A DNA stretch of 64,000 nt from Phytobacter diazotrophicus (GCA_004346725.1 SMDE01000006.1:339553-403552), one strand, 5' to 3'. Positions 8,597 to 18,328 are shown, numbered from the stretch's first letter. Notes: generated by a model not told the origin, from the sequence alone. Made by a program: numbers and translations.

Positions 8597-8842
8597 TTAA
8601 GCCAGCGAAAACCAGCGGCGCCAGATAAAGCGCACCACGTAGAACTCGATCGCACCCAGTAGTAAAAACCACAGGCAAAACAACACGGTATAGAGCTGAT
8701 TCAGGTCCTGAAAATGGAAGGTATCCAGCAGTTTTTGCGCCAGTACCAGCCCCAGGGAAGGGGCGGGTAGCAGCAATACCGAGATGAAAGCCATCAGCAG
8801 AATACCTGCTGCGGTGGTTAATGTTTCCAGTGGGTGCTTCAT
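8597..8842 (-). CDS. ybdJ: YbdJ, small inner-membrane protein (DUF1158)
   Basis: The 81-residue protein from the ATG at 8842 has two clear hydrophobic segments: ILLMAFISVLLLPAPSLGLV (about residues 14-33) and a second one containing LFCLWFLLLGAIEFYVVRF (about 52-70). Size, sequence and position beside ybdK match E. coli YbdJ, whose function is unknown. It lies 71 bases after the ybdK stop on the same strand, so the two probably share a transcript. Confidence 0.85.
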   Translation of the reverse strand: MKHPLETLTTAAGILLMAFISVLLLPAPSLGLVLAQKLLDTFHFQDLNQLYTVLFCLWFLLLGAIEFYVVRFIWRRWFSLA

Positions 8843-8913
8843 GACAGTTAATCGCTTGTTAAAAACGACATTGTCCGGGAAAGTGCGTAAGGGTGCAATC
8901 TCCCTGCACCGTT

Positions 8914-10032
8914 CTAGCCCGCCGCCCAAATCTCGGTGTGTTTTTGCACCAGGCCGATCAGCGAGCCGCCGTCGGCGACAAAATCGCGCATCATTTGCGA
9001 TTCGCTCTTCCCTCGTTTGACGAAGTTCATCAGCTCGGAGATAGCGCTGCCTGCGTTGAGCTTATCTGCCCATGGCGCAACTTTTTCCAGCATTCGTTCG
9101 ATGTCGTCGGCTATTTTACGCTGCTCGCCGGTGTGGACATCGGTAATGATCCCCTCCAGACCAAAACGGCAGGCCTGAAAACGGTTGAATTTGTAGAGCA
9201 GGTAATCGCGCTCCTGATGTTTGAACGGGCGCTCTGCCAGCAGCCAGTGGGCGATAGCCTGAATAAATCCAGTGACATTAATGGCATGCGCCAGGGTCAA
9301 TGGCGTATCCATTACCCGCACTTCGACGGTGCCAAAATGGGGGCTCGGGCGAATATCCCAGTGCAAATCTTTAATGCTTTCAATCATGCTGGTGTAGCTC
9401 AGGCGACGAAATAGCCCTTCAAACTCTTGCCAGTTACTGACCCAGGGCATGGGGCCATTATCCGGAAAAGAGGAAAAAATATTCAGACGCGATGAGGCGA
9501 AACGGGTATCGGTGCGCTGCACGTATGGGGAAGCGGCGCCAAGCGCGATAAAATGCGGCACAAAGCGCGATAAGCCATGAAGAAGATAGATGGCGTCATC
9601 GCCACTCGGACAACCCACATGCACATGTTGGCCGAAAACGGTCGCTTGCTGCATCAGGTAGCCAAACATTTCCAGCGTCCGGTGATAGCGTTCATCGTTG
9701 CTGATCTCCTGACGCTGCCATTTTTGAAAAGGGTGCGTGCCGCCGCCGCAAATCTGTACGTGATGCTCGTTTGCCGCCTGCAAAATAATCTGCTGCATGG
9801 CAGAAAACTGGTGTGCCGCCTGATTGATGTCGCGACAGACCCCTGTCGCAATTTCCAACATACTTTCCGTGATGTCGTGCTTGACCTCACCGGCTTTGAC
9901 CTGTGCTTTTACCGCATCGATCAGCCGCGAGGAGTCCTGACTAAGGTCGTATCCCGGTGGGTTAACGACCTGCAACTCAAGTTCAATGCCCAGGGTAAAA
10001 GGAGTGGAAACGTGAAAGTCGGGTAGAGGCAT
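8914..10032 (-). CDS. ybdK: YbdK, carboxylate-amine ligase (weak glutamate-cysteine ligase)
   Basis: The 372-residue protein belongs to the GCS2 family of ATP-dependent carboxylate-amine ligases. The N-terminus [14 protein letters not shown] carries the family's conserved acidic residues. [16 protein letters not shown] and [21 protein letters not shown] segments follow as expected. E. coli YbdK has weak gamma-glutamylcysteine synthetase activity in vitro, and its natural substrate is not established. AAGGA lies nine bases before the ATG. It is the conserved left neighbour of the entD region in enterics; here about 24 kb of accessory genes separate it from entD. Confidence 0.92.
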   Translation of the reverse strand: MPLPDFHVSTPFTLGIELELQVVNPPGYDLSQDSSRLIDAVKAQVKAGEVKHDITESMLEIATGVCRDINQAAHQFSAMQQIILQAANEHHVQICGGGTHPFQKWQRQEISNDERYHRTLEMFGYLMQQATVFGQHVHVGCPSGDDAIYLLHGLSRFVPHFIALGAASPYVQRTDTRFASSRLNIFSSFPDNGPMPWVSNWQEFEGLFRRLSYTSMIESIKDLHWDIRPSPHFGTVEVRVMDTPLTLAHAINVTGFIQAIAHWLLAERPFKHQERDYLLYKFNRFQACRFGLEGIITDVHTGEQRKIADDIERMLEKVAPWADKLNAGSAISELMNFVKRGKSESQMMRDFVADGGSLIGLVQKHTEIWAAG

Positions 10033-10103
10033 ATTTTCTTATCCTTTCCTTGTGAGGTTGGGATTAAGTATAGGCATGCCCTCTAAACCCGCCTTTATGC
10101 GAA

Positions 10104-11567
10104 CTATCCGATTTGCTCCAGTTGCCCACGCAGCACTTCCACGCCGGGCACGATGGCATCCGGATTGATGGCGTGAAACCCCATCCGGAAATAGTTATCC
10201 GGGGGGGCGTCGTCAAGAAAATGCCGCGCCCCCGGTTCAATTAATACCCCCGCATGGGCTGCTCGCCAGGTGAGTTGTTGGGTACTGATATGCTTTGGTG
10301 TACTCAGCCAGAAGGCGTTGGCATGTTCGCTGCCACCGAAGGTTTTGCATTCGGGCAAAAAGGTTTGCAGCGCGTTATGTAAGGTATCCCAACGGCGCGC
10401 GGAGTCTTCGTGGTAGCGGCGCAGGTGCGTCTCGTAATGGCCCTGAGCCAGAAAATGGGCCATCTGATATTGAATGTTGGTTGGTGGATGGCGATACACC
10501 AGGCGGCGCAACGCACGGGCTTCGTCGATGATTTCCGGGGCAGCCACCATAAAACCGAGTCGCAGACCTGGCGAAAGGGCTTTTGACAGACTGCTGACAT
10601 AGATAACGCGGCCGCTGCGGTCACTGGCTTTCAGCGCCGGTAACGGATTTTGCGTAAAGTTACTTTCCGAGTCGTAGTCATCTTCAATGATCACCGCGTC
10701 ATGCCGGGTAGCGTATTCGAGCAACTGGACCCGGCGCGCTTTACTCATGGTGACGCCCGTCGGCACCTGATGACCCGGCGTCACGTAGTAGTAATCACAG
10801 GGCGTTTCGCCCAGCACAATGCCTTCTTCATCAACCGGATGCGGAACGATATGGGTATCGTTAAGCAGAAAGGTGTTGATCGCTTCACGAAATCCCGGAT
10901 TTTCGACCGCCACACGCGTCTGCCGGGACATCAACAGGCGGGTCAACAAATAGAGGGCGTTCTGTGACCCCAGCGTGATGAGGATTTCGTCCGGAGCGGC
11001 CACGATACCGCGTTTCGGCAGCACCCGGGTGCGGATCTGCTCAACCAGCATGGGCACATCCTGATCGATATGATCGATAACCCAGGAGGGGTCTCGCACG
11101 CCGCCGTGCAGCCAGTTTGCCGCAGCGCGCCAGAAGGCGAGGGGGAACTGTTGTGTGTCCGGCTGGCCGTAAATAAACGGGTAGCGATAGTGCATCCAGC
11201 CAGCCGGTTTGAGGATAGATTCCTGCTGGCTGGGCGTGATTTGCAGGCGGTTGCCCCATCGTGGTGCAGCGCTTTCGCATTCAGGTGCAGTTTGCGACAC
11301 GTTTTGGCCGGCGTGGTAGTAATCCGGGTGCAGGTAATACCCGCTGCGTGGGCGGCTGACCAAATACCCTTCGTTGACCAGGCTTTCAAACACCAGCGCC
11401 GTGGTATTGCGAGAAACATTAAGCTGACCAGCCAGTTGGCGACATGAGGGAAGGGGCGTATCGGCCGGAAAAATGCCGCTCAGGATGGCGTTTATCAGTG
11501 ATTCACGCACCTGTTCCTGTAACCCACGCTGACCATCAAAATTGACATGCAAAAGGTGACGAATCAT
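10104..11567 (-). CDS. MocR/PdxR-type regulator (GntR HTH fused to aminotransferase-like domain)
   Basis: The protein has 487 residues from the ATG at 11567, with GGAG eight bases before it. Residues about 5-75 form a GntR-type winged helix (GLQEQVRESLINAILSG, SCRQLAGQLNVSRNTTALVF). The rest is a type I aminotransferase fold with the PLP lysine in VSSLSKALSPGLRLG and the IIEDDYDSE motif. MocR proteins bind PLP and usually regulate neighbouring genes for amino compounds or PLP. It is divergent from the amino acid ABC importer at 11801. The box ACTGGCTCT occurs in that gap and twice more between the SDR and aminotransferase genes, so it probably controls the module at 10.1-17.2 kb. Confidence 0.88.
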   Translation of the reverse strand: MIRHLLHVNFDGQRGLQEQVRESLINAILSGIFPADTPLPSCRQLAGQLNVSRNTTALVFESLVNEGYLVSRPRSGYYLHPDYYHAGQNVSQTAPECESAAPRWGNRLQITPSQQESILKPAGWMHYRYPFIYGQPDTQQFPLAFWRAAANWLHGGVRDPSWVIDHIDQDVPMLVEQIRTRVLPKRGIVAAPDEILITLGSQNALYLLTRLLMSRQTRVAVENPGFREAINTFLLNDTHIVPHPVDEEGIVLGETPCDYYYVTPGHQVPTGVTMSKARRVQLLEYATRHDAVIIEDDYDSESNFTQNPLPALKASDRSGRVIYVSSLSKALSPGLRLGFMVAAPEIIDEARALRRLVYRHPPTNIQYQMAHFLAQGHYETHLRRYHEDSARRWDTLHNALQTFLPECKTFGGSEHANAFWLSTPKHISTQQLTWRAAHAGVLIEPGARHFLDDAPPDNYFRMGFHAINPDAIVPGVEVLRGQLEQIG

Positions 11568-11651
11568 GACGCACTCCGCTGGAAAAGACATGGATATATT
11601 TGAGCAAATTCCATACCAGCTTCCCGTTATCTGACACATTCATTTGCCGAA

Positions 11652-11660
11652 ACTGGCTCT
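11652..11660 (+). promoter_or_regulatory. Putative MocR box 1
   Basis: ACTGGCTCT lies between the divergent MocR-type gene and the ABC importer genes. The same nine bases recur at 15691-15699 (inverted) and 15744-15752. CTGG-containing boxes are usual for MocR regulators such as TauR. Three further direct repeats (ACGCAGTC or GCGCGGTC at 11694, 11708 and 11721) follow at 13-14 base spacing. Confidence 0.5.
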
Positions 11661-11800
11661 ATTCAGAAAGCAAAAAGGCTCCCTATTGTAAAAACGCAGT
11701 CACAAAAGCGCGGTCAAGAAACGCAGTCGGCATATTTATTGCAATAGTTCCAGCATGTCTGGGATGAACCTTTCTGGCATATTTAATTAAGGGTAGAGAA

Positions 11801-12649
11801 ATGAAAAAAGTATTCGGCAAATATTGTCTTGCAGCCATGTTCACTTTGGCTTTTTCTTTACACGCAGTCGCAGCAGATTTACCCGAAATCGAAAAGTCTG
11901 GCACGTTGAAAGTGGCGACCGAAGATGACTATGCGCCCTTTAACTTTATGAAGGATGGTAAATCAGAAGGGTTTAACAAGGATATGCTCGACGAGTTGCG
12001 TAAATACGCAAAATTCAATATCAACCAAAGTATTTTACCCTGGACGGGGCTGCTCGCCGCCGTCTCTACCGGACAATACGATATGGCGTTAACCGGTGCG
12101 GTGATTACCGATGAACGTCTCAATGTATTTAATTTCACCCCGCCATGGGCGTCTGCCCAGCATTATTTTGTGAAACGCGCAGATGATAAGACATTAAATA
12201 CCATCGCCGATTTGAGCGGTAAAAAAGTGGGCGTCCAGGCGGGCAGCGCATTACTGGCGCGTCTGCCGGAACTGAAAGCGATGCTGGAGAAAGTGGGCGG
12301 TAAACTGGGCCCGGTTGTGGAATATCAATCTTACCCGGAAGCCTATGCCGATCTTGCCAATAAACGCGTCGATTACGTGATTAACGTGGTTATCTCCGTC
12401 AACGACCTGGTGAAAGCGAAGCCGAAAGTGTTTGCCAAAGGGCTACCGGTCTCTGGCCCAGGCTACATGGCATGGCCAATCTCCAAAAGCTCCCCGGAAT
12501 TACTGGCGTTCATGACCAAATTTATGAATCACATGACCGAAACCGGCAAGCTGGCTGAGTTGCAGAAAAAATGGTTTGGCGAAACCTACGATCTGCCGAA
12601 AGAGCCGATCACCAGCGCCGATCAGTTTCATAAGTTAGCGGGTTTATAA
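11801..12649 (+). CDS. Polar amino acid ABC transporter, periplasmic binding protein
   Basis: The 282-residue protein starts with a Sec signal peptide (KKVFGKYCLAAMFTLAFSLH, cleaved near AVAADLP). The mature part is a family 3 solute-binding protein: TLKVATEDDYAPFNFMKDGK, FNKDMLDELRKY, and GKKVGVQAGSALL are the standard ligand-binding-lobe segments. It should capture a polar amino acid or related amine in the periplasm and deliver it to the two permeases encoded next. Ligand identity cannot be read from sequence. The genes 11801-14770 form one operon, likely controlled by the divergent MocR-type regulator. Spacing to the next gene is 45 bases. Confidence 0.9.
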   Translation: MKKVFGKYCLAAMFTLAFSLHAVAADLPEIEKSGTLKVATEDDYAPFNFMKDGKSEGFNKDMLDELRKYAKFNINQSILPWTGLLAAVSTGQYDMALTGAVITDERLNVFNFTPPWASAQHYFVKRADDKTLNTIADLSGKKVGVQAGSALLARLPELKAMLEKVGGKLGPVVEYQSYPEAYADLANKRVDYVINVVISVNDLVKAKPKVFAKGLPVSGPGYMAWPISKSSPELLAFMTKFMNHMTETGKLAELQKKWFGETYDLPKEPITSADQFHKLAGL

Positions 12650-12694
12650 GTTCAATGCGGCGGGTAACCGCCGCCAGTTAGAAAAGGGGGCACC

Positions 12695-13336
12695 ATGGAT
12701 TCAATGGCATGGCAGTTATTAATTGAAGGCGCATGGACGACCCTCTGGATTTCGGGCGTGGCTATCGCGTTCGGGGTGGTCATCGGTCTGGTGATCGCCT
12801 TTATTCGAATGATGAAAATCCCGGTCGTCGACCAGGTGCTGGTGGTCTATATCAGTCTGGCGCGCGCCACACCGCTGGTGACACTGGTTCTGTTCCTGTT
12901 CTTATCGCTGCCGACGCTTGGGATAAACCTGGATAAAACGGCGGCGGCGATTGTGGCGCTGACGTTGAATACCTCCGCCTTTAATGCCGAAATCTGGCGT
13001 AACGCATTTCGTAACTTCCCTCGAGAACAGCGGGAAGCTGCCGAATCTGTCGGTATGCGGCGCTGGACCTATTTCCGTTACATCATGCTGCCGCAGATGT
13101 GGATTGAAAGCCTGCCTGCGCTGGTCAATGAGATGTCTTTCCTGATTAAAGGCAGCCCGGCGATAGCGATAATCGGCGTGGTAGACCTGACCCGCGTCAC
13201 CAATCGCATCTCTTCGGTGACCTATGAACCTCTGTCGCCCATTCTGGCGGCGGGATTGCTCTACGTCATCATTATCGGCTTGTTGCTGAAATTGCAGGGC
13301 ATGGCGGAACGTAAAGCGAAGCGCCTGGCGCGATAA
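12695..13336 (+). CDS. Polar amino acid ABC transporter, permease 1 (HisM/GlnP type)
   Basis: The 213-residue inner-membrane protein has about five membrane segments. The coupling-loop EAA motif REAAESVGMRRWTYFRYIML (starting near residue 111) contacts the ATPase. The N-terminal segment (WTTLWISGVAIAFGVVIGLV) matches the HisMQ-type amino acid permease family. AAGGGGG precedes the ATG. It pairs with the second permease, encoded 14 bases downstream, to form the channel. Confidence 0.9.
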   Translation: MDSMAWQLLIEGAWTTLWISGVAIAFGVVIGLVIAFIRMMKIPVVDQVLVVYISLARATPLVTLVLFLFLSLPTLGINLDKTAAAIVALTLNTSAFNAEIWRNAFRNFPREQREAAESVGMRRWTYFRYIMLPQMWIESLPALVNEMSFLIKGSPAIAIIGVVDLTRVTNRISSVTYEPLSPILAAGLLYVIIIGLLLKLQGMAERKAKRLAR

Positions 13337-13350
13337 AAGCAGGAGGGTAT

Positions 13351-14016
13351 ATGAGTCAGTGGAGTATTGTCTGGTCAGCACGCGAGAGTTTTTTTAATGG
13401 CCTGCTTTCAACGCTTGAGCTGTTTATTATTGCAGCCGTTGTCGGTTTATTTATCGGCATTTTGCTGTGCTACATTATGGAATACCAAAATCGCGTTATT
13501 GACAGAGTAATTATTGCTTTCGTCAGCCTGATGCGTGCTGTTCCCTTTTTGATTCTGGCCTATTTACTTTATTACGGTCTGCCGCAGTTGGGTATTAGTA
13601 TGGAAGCCTGGACTGCCGGTCTGTTGGCGCTGGTGATTTATCATGGTGCCTATTTCTTCGAGATATTACGCAGCCAGCGTCGTATATTTTCCGCGGGTTA
13701 TATTGAAGCCGCTGTGTCGCAGGGGTTTTCTCGCTATAAAATCTTTCAGCGTATCGTTCTGCCTAATATTTTCTCTTCTGCGCTGCCGCTGATGGGTAAC
13801 CAGTTAATTATCTGTCTGAAAGACACGGCTTTCCTGTGCATTATTACCGTACAGGAGATCACCGCCGCCGCGAATAGCGTGCAGTCGACGTATTTTATTC
13901 CGTTTAACGCCTTTATCGTCGCCATTGCGCTGTACTGGGGCATCAGCATTTTACTTGAATTGCTGATTAAACGACTAAGCCAATATGGAAACAAGCGAGG
14001 AATGACCCATGCCTGA
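13351..14016 (+). CDS. Polar amino acid ABC transporter, permease 2
   Basis: The 221-residue membrane protein is homologous to the preceding permease. The family start is FFNGLLSTLELFIIAAVVGL, and the coupling segment IEAAVSQGFSRYKIFQRIVL is a somewhat diverged EAA loop. AGGAGG lies just before the ATG. Its last eight bases overlap the ATPase gene, which suggests translational coupling and a fixed ratio of subunits. Heteromeric permease pairs are the norm for this transporter type. Confidence 0.9.
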   Translation: MSQWSIVWSARESFFNGLLSTLELFIIAAVVGLFIGILLCYIMEYQNRVIDRVIIAFVSLMRAVPFLILAYLLYYGLPQLGISMEAWTAGLLALVIYHGAYFFEILRSQRRIFSAGYIEAAVSQGFSRYKIFQRIVLPNIFSSALPLMGNQLIICLKDTAFLCIITVQEITAAANSVQSTYFIPFNAFIVAIALYWGISILLELLIKRLSQYGNKRGMTHA

Positions 14017-14770
14017 ACAAAGTGCGGTTAGCATTAAGAATCTGTCCAAGCAGTTTGATAACGTTGAAGTATTGCGTGATATCAACCTGACGGTGGAGAA
14101 GGGCACGGTGGTGAGTATCCTCGGTTCTTCCGGTTCCGGGAAATCGACCTTGTTGCGCTGTATGAACTGGCTGGAGCAGCCGGATCGCGGCGAAGTGCGC
14201 ATTAGCGGTCAGCGGCTGGGTATTGATGACGCCTCAGGCAAGGCCATGTCACATAAAGAGTTGTCCAAAATCCGCGAACGCGTGGGAATGGTATTCCAGA
14301 GCTTTAATTTGTGGCCGCATCTGACGGTGTTACAAAACGTCACCGAAGCGCTGATCCACGTGAAAGGCATGAAGCGGGACGCGGCTGACGAGATTGGTCG
14401 TCGTCAGTTAGATAAGGTCGGGATGAGCCATAAAACGGATGTGTATCCGATTACCCTTTCCGGCGGACAGAAACAGCGTGTGGCGATTGCCCGTTCGTTG
14501 GCGATGTCGCCAGAGGTGATCTTGTTCGATGAACCGACATCGGCGCTGGATCCTGAACTGGTCAATGAGGTGCTGGGAGTGATGAAAAACCTCGCCGCCG
14601 AAGGATACACGATGGTGGTGGTAACGCACGAGATGGATTTTGCCCGTCAGGTGTCGGACGAGGTGGTGTTTTTGGAGAAAGGGTTGCTGATCGAGAAGGC
14701 ATCGCCAGAGAAGTTCTTTACCAATCCGGATTCGGACCGGGTACGTAAGTTTTTGCAGTCCAGCCGCTAA
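14009..14770 (+). CDS. Polar amino acid ABC transporter, ATP-binding protein
   Basis: The 253-residue cytoplasmic ATPase is of the GlnQ/HisP type. Walker A is GSSGSGKST at residues 39-47, the signature is LSGGQKQRVAIARSLA, Walker B is VILFDEPTSALD, and the switch histidine is in VVVTHEMDFARQ. It powers uptake by the two permeases encoded upstream and overlaps the second by eight bases. No other ATPase of this type is nearby, so the four-gene set is complete. Confidence 0.93.
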   Translation: MPEQSAVSIKNLSKQFDNVEVLRDINLTVEKGTVVSILGSSGSGKSTLLRCMNWLEQPDRGEVRISGQRLGIDDASGKAMSHKELSKIRERVGMVFQSFNLWPHLTVLQNVTEALIHVKGMKRDAADEIGRRQLDKVGMSHKTDVYPITLSGGQKQRVAIARSLAMSPEVILFDEPTSALDPELVNEVLGVMKNLAAEGYTMVVVTHEMDFARQVSDEVVFLEKGLLIEKASPEKFFTNPDSDRVRKFLQSSR

Positions 14771-14791
14771 TGTCCCTTCTCAAGGGTAGAC

Positions 14792-14813
14792 CCGGTAATC
14801 ATCGCGTTACCGG
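14792..14813 (+). terminator. Hairpin after the amino acid ABC operon
   Basis: CCGGTAA pairs with TTACCGG across an eight-base loop, 22 bases after the ATPase stop codon. There is no T run, so it may be a transcript-stabilising structure together with the REP that follows. Confidence 0.5.
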
Positions 14814-14819
14814 GGAATA

Positions 14820-14851
14820 GCCTGGATGCGGCGCAAGCGCCTTATCCAGGC
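14820..14851. repeat. REP element
   Basis: GCCTGGAT pairs with ATCCAGGC around a GCGGCGCAAGCGCC core, the classic REP shape, in the convergent gap between the ATPase and SDR genes. Confidence 0.85.
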
Positions 14852-14864
14852 TACCACAGACATC

Positions 14865-15662
<798 letters not shown>

Positions 15663-15690
15663 CTATAAAAAACGCGCGCGCAGGAGAGAC

Positions 15691-15752
15691 AGAGCCAGTT
15701 GGTGAGTAAATATGTGACACGTGTGTCACATGCCGCTAACAAGACTGGCTCT
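15691..15752. promoter_or_regulatory. Control region with inverted MocR-type boxes and a central palindrome
   Basis: AGAGCCAGT at 15691-15699 and ACTGGCTCT at 15744-15752 form an inverted pair identical to the box upstream of the MocR and ABC genes. Between them, 15712-15731 is ATGTGACACGTGTGTCACAT, nine-base arms with a two-base centre. The region lies between the divergent SDR and aminotransferase genes. Confidence 0.55.
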
Positions 15753-15815
15753 ACCTGACTGCGCCAGGTGCGCCGCATGATGGAATCAACAACAACGGTA
15801 TGAAAGGAGCAGGGT

Positions 15816-17153
15816 ATGAAACTGGCACTTCAGAGCGAGATGGTGATAACCAATGATGATGTACGTCAGCTAGACCGTTCGTATGTGTTCCATTCATGGT
15901 CGATGCAAGGCAACCTCAATCCGCTGGTGATCGCCGGTGCACAAGGGTGCGAATTGTGGGATTACGATGGCAATACGTATCTGGATTTCAGTAGCCAACT
16001 GGTAAACGTCAATATCGGTTATCAGCATCCGCGTGTTCTGGCGGCGATGAAGGCACAACTGGAATCATTGACCACTATCGCGCCGGCGACGGCAAACCTC
16101 GCACGCGGCGAAGCGGCAAAACGGATTGTTGATCTGGCGCCCGAAGGCTTTAGCAAAGTGTTCTTTACGAACGCCGGGGCCGACGCCAACGAAAACGCCA
16201 TGCGTATGGCGCGTATGTATACCGGGCGTGACAAGATTTTTTCTGCCTACCGTTCTTACCACGGGAATACCGGTAGCGCCATTGTGGCCACGGGCGATCC
16301 CCGCCGTATTCCGAATGAATATGCCCGTGGACACGTTCACTTCTTTAACCCGTACCTGTATCGCAGTGAGTTTAACGCCACGACCGAAGAAGAAGAGTGT
16401 CAGCGCGCGCTGGCGCATCTGCGCCGGATGATTGAGTGTGAAGGGCCGAATTCTGTTGCCGCTATTCTGCTGGAGTCCGTACCGGGTACGGCCGGGATTC
16501 TGGTGCCGCCAAAAGGCTATATGCAGGGGGTGCGCGCACTGGCAGATGAGTTCGGCATTGTGCTGATTGTCGATGAAGTGATGGCCGGTTTCGGTCGCAC
16601 AGGTAGCTGGTTTGCGTTCGAGCAGGATGGCATTGTTCCCGATCTCATCACCTTCGCAAAAGGTGTTAATGCGGGTTACGTACCGGCGGGCGGCGTGATT
16701 ATTTCCGAAAAAATCTCACATTACTTTGACGACCACTTCTTTGCAGGCGGCCTGACCTATTCCGGCCATCCGCTGGCGATGTCGGCCATTGTCGCCACGC
16801 TCGATGCGATGAAAGATGAAAAAGTGGTAGAAAACGCGGCAACGGTGGGGGACGGCGTGTTGCGCGCTGGCCTGACGTCGCTGGCGCAAAAACATGCGTT
16901 GATCGGTGATGTGCGTGGTCGTGGTATGTTCCAGGCGCTGGAGCTGGTCACCGACCGCGTAGCGAAAACGCCAGTAGCCGCAGCCGATATGGCGGCGATC
17001 AAAGGCGCGTTGCTCAACGCCGGGATTTTGCCTTTTGTCGCTGAAAACCGTATTCACGTGGTGCCGCCTTGCACTATGAATGCCGCCGAAGTGCAAAAAG
17101 GGTTAGCGATTTTTGATGCCGTGCTTGGGCAGTTTGGCAGCCTGGCGAAGTGA
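15816..17153 (+). CDS. Class III (omega) PLP-dependent aminotransferase
   Basis: The 445-residue enzyme is of the ornithine/beta-alanine/GABA aminotransferase family. It shows the N-terminal strand WDYDGNTYLDFSSQLVNVNI, the PLP-phosphate-binding FFTNAGADANENAMRMAR, the IVDEVMAGFGRTG motif with the aspartate that contacts the PLP ring nitrogen, and the Schiff-base lysine in ITFAKGVNAGYVP. These enzymes move terminal amino groups to pyruvate or 2-oxoglutarate. AAGGAGC precedes the ATG. Together with the SDR, the amino acid importer and the MocR regulator it suggests uptake and deamination of an omega-amino or beta-amino compound. The substrate is not known. Confidence 0.9.
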   Translation: MKLALQSEMVITNDDVRQLDRSYVFHSWSMQGNLNPLVIAGAQGCELWDYDGNTYLDFSSQLVNVNIGYQHPRVLAAMKAQLESLTTIAPATANLARGEAAKRIVDLAPEGFSKVFFTNAGADANENAMRMARMYTGRDKIFSAYRSYHGNTGSAIVATGDPRRIPNEYARGHVHFFNPYLYRSEFNATTEEEECQRALAHLRRMIECEGPNSVAAILLESVPGTAGILVPPKGYMQGVRALADEFGIVLIVDEVMAGFGRTGSWFAFEQDGIVPDLITFAKGVNAGYVPAGGVIISEKISHYFDDHFFAGGLTYSGHPLAMSAIVATLDAMKDEKVVENAATVGDGVLRAGLTSLAQKHALIGDVRGRGMFQALELVTDRVAKTPVAAADMAAIKGALLNAGILPFVAENRIHVVPPCTMNAAEVQKGLAIFDAVLGQFGSLAK

Positions 17154-17192
17154 TAGCATCACGCCTGAACATATTCTGAAAAGTGAATTTAA

Positions 17193-17208
17193 CTGGATAT
17201 AAATACAG
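17193..17208. promoter_or_regulatory. LexA (SOS) box upstream of hokE
   Basis: CTGGATATAAATACAG fits the LexA consensus CTGT-N8-ACAG with one change in the left arm. E. coli hokE is a reported LexA target. The same 16 bases occur upstream of the second hok copy at 22852-22867. Confidence 0.75.
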
Positions 17209-17393
17209 TTTTTCTTTCGTGCGAAGGGAATGAACAGGTTAGGATGCTCGCGGGTGCCTGAGGCTTTCTGAGCCGGGCATTTGCAGGGTTCAGAAAGGTG
17301 AAAGCCCCAGGAGATAGTGTTATCAACCTGAGGCTTACATCCCAACCCTGAACAAGTTGGATGTTAGTCTCTTTTTTGCACGGAGGCAACGAC

Positions 17394-17546
17394 ATGCTAA
17401 CGAAGTACGCCCTGGTGGCGATCGTGGTGCTGTGTATGACTGCACTGGGTTTCACGCTGTTAGTACGCGACTCGCTTTGCGAGATGAGCTACAGGCAACG
17501 TGGTATTGAGTTTAAAGCTGTTCTCGCTTACGAACCGAAGAAGTAG
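17394..17546 (+). CDS. hokE: HokE, small toxic membrane peptide of the Hok/Sok type I system
   Basis: The 50-residue peptide ([20 protein letters not shown] then the [10 protein letters not shown] segment, ending [11 protein letters not shown]) matches E. coli HokE along its length. It has one membrane helix followed by a polar tail with a conserved Cys. Hok peptides depolarise the inner membrane when expressed. Their mRNA is normally blocked by a Sok antisense RNA. GGAGG lies eight bases before the ATG. A short in-frame upstream start (17361) may be a Mok-like leader. A LexA box 200 bases upstream suggests SOS control. Confidence 0.9.
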   Translation: MLTKYALVAIVVLCMTALGFTLLVRDSLCEMSYRQRGIEFKAVLAYEPKK

Positions 17547-17556
17547 CTAACCTGAA

Positions 17557-17578
17557 TTGCGGGGAGCCATCCCCGCAA
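17557..17578 (+). terminator. Hairpin after hokE
   Basis: TTGCGGGG pairs with CCCCGCAA, ten bases after the hokE stop. There is no long T run. It is conserved in the second copy (around 23315-23336). Confidence 0.6.
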
Positions 17579-17623
17579 ATCATCTTGTCAGGTGGGATCC
17601 TCACGCACCCAAACCCTTTTCAC

Positions 17624-18328
17624 TTACCCCATACGGTGTTCGCCACGTGCCAGCGCATCCCGGTCAAAAAAGCGCTCGATTTTACCGTTCGCCATAAAGG
17701 CGGCCCGGTCTGACATATGCGCAATGACATCGGCATCGTGGCTAACCAACAGATAACTCATATTGTGCTGGTCTTTCAGACGGTTCAGTAAGTTGAGGAT
17801 TTCTGCCTGGATCGACATATCCAGCGCTGAGGTTGGCTCATCAAGCAGAAGAATCTGTGGTCGCAACAGCAATGCCCGGGCGATCGCCACACGCTGACGC
17901 TGACCACCTGAGAGTTGATGTGGATAGCGTCTGGCGGCATCCGCAGGCAGCCCCACCTCTTCCAGTGCCGTGCTGACGCGCTGGTCTACCGCTTTCTCAC
18001 GGTGAATCTGTAGCGGTTCTGCGAGAGTACGATACAGCGTATGGTTGGGATGCAGTGAAGCGTACGGATCCTGAAAGACCATTTGTACGTTGCGTCGCAA
18101 TGCCCCCTGGTAACGCGTGCCCGCTTTTATCTCTGAGCCGAAGAGTGACATTTCACCACGCCAGTCACGCTGCAGCCCTGCCAGTACGCGCATCAGCGTT
18201 GATTTGCCACAGCCTGATGCGCCAATCAGGCTAAACGTCTCGCCCTGTTCGAGGCTAAAACTGGCATCACGGACGACGGTTTTTTCCCCGAAGCTTACTT
18301 CCAGATGGCGAATTTCAGCGATGACCAT
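17624..18328 (-). CDS. Dipeptide/nickel-type ABC transporter, ATP-binding protein 2 (DppF type)
   Basis: The protein has 234 residues from the ATG at 18328. Walker A is GASGCGKST (residues 36-44), the signature is LSGGQRQRVAIARALL, Walker B is ILLLDEPTSALD, and the switch segment is YLLVSHDADVI. It is shorter than DppF and lacks the usual C-terminal oligopeptide extension, as in nickel-type (NikE-like) transporters. It overlaps the preceding ATPase gene by 14 bases. It is the last gene of a five-gene operon (22646 to 17624), with the hokE repeat immediately beyond. Confidence 0.88.
   Translation of the reverse strand: MVIAEIRHLEVSFGEKTVVRDASFSLEQGETFSLIGASGCGKSTLMRVLAGLQRDWRGEMSLFGSEIKAGTRYQGALRRNVQMVFQDPYASLHPNHTLYRTLAEPLQIHREKAVDQRVSTALEEVGLPADAARRYPHQLSGGQRQRVAIARALLLRPQILLLDEPTSALDMSIQAEILNLLNRLKDQHNMSYLLVSHDADVIAHMSDRAAFMANGKIERFFDRDALARGEHRMG

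Larger units (their letters stand above)
17190..17616 (+). repeat. hokE locus repeat, copy 1
   Basis: This stretch (LexA box, long leader, hokE, hairpin) is repeated as 22849-23375, with high identity in the leader and 3' region. The copies are direct repeats on either side of the Dpp/Opp-type operon. Each repeat ends next to the stop codon of a minus-strand operon. The leader should also encode the SokE antisense RNA on the minus strand, but I cannot place its promoter with confidence. Confidence 0.8.

Noticed and set aside
15712..15731. CRP or FNR site reading of the ATGTGACAC palindrome
   Set aside because: The arm spacing is eight bases for TGTGA/TCACA instead of six, and it lacks the FNR TTGAT core.
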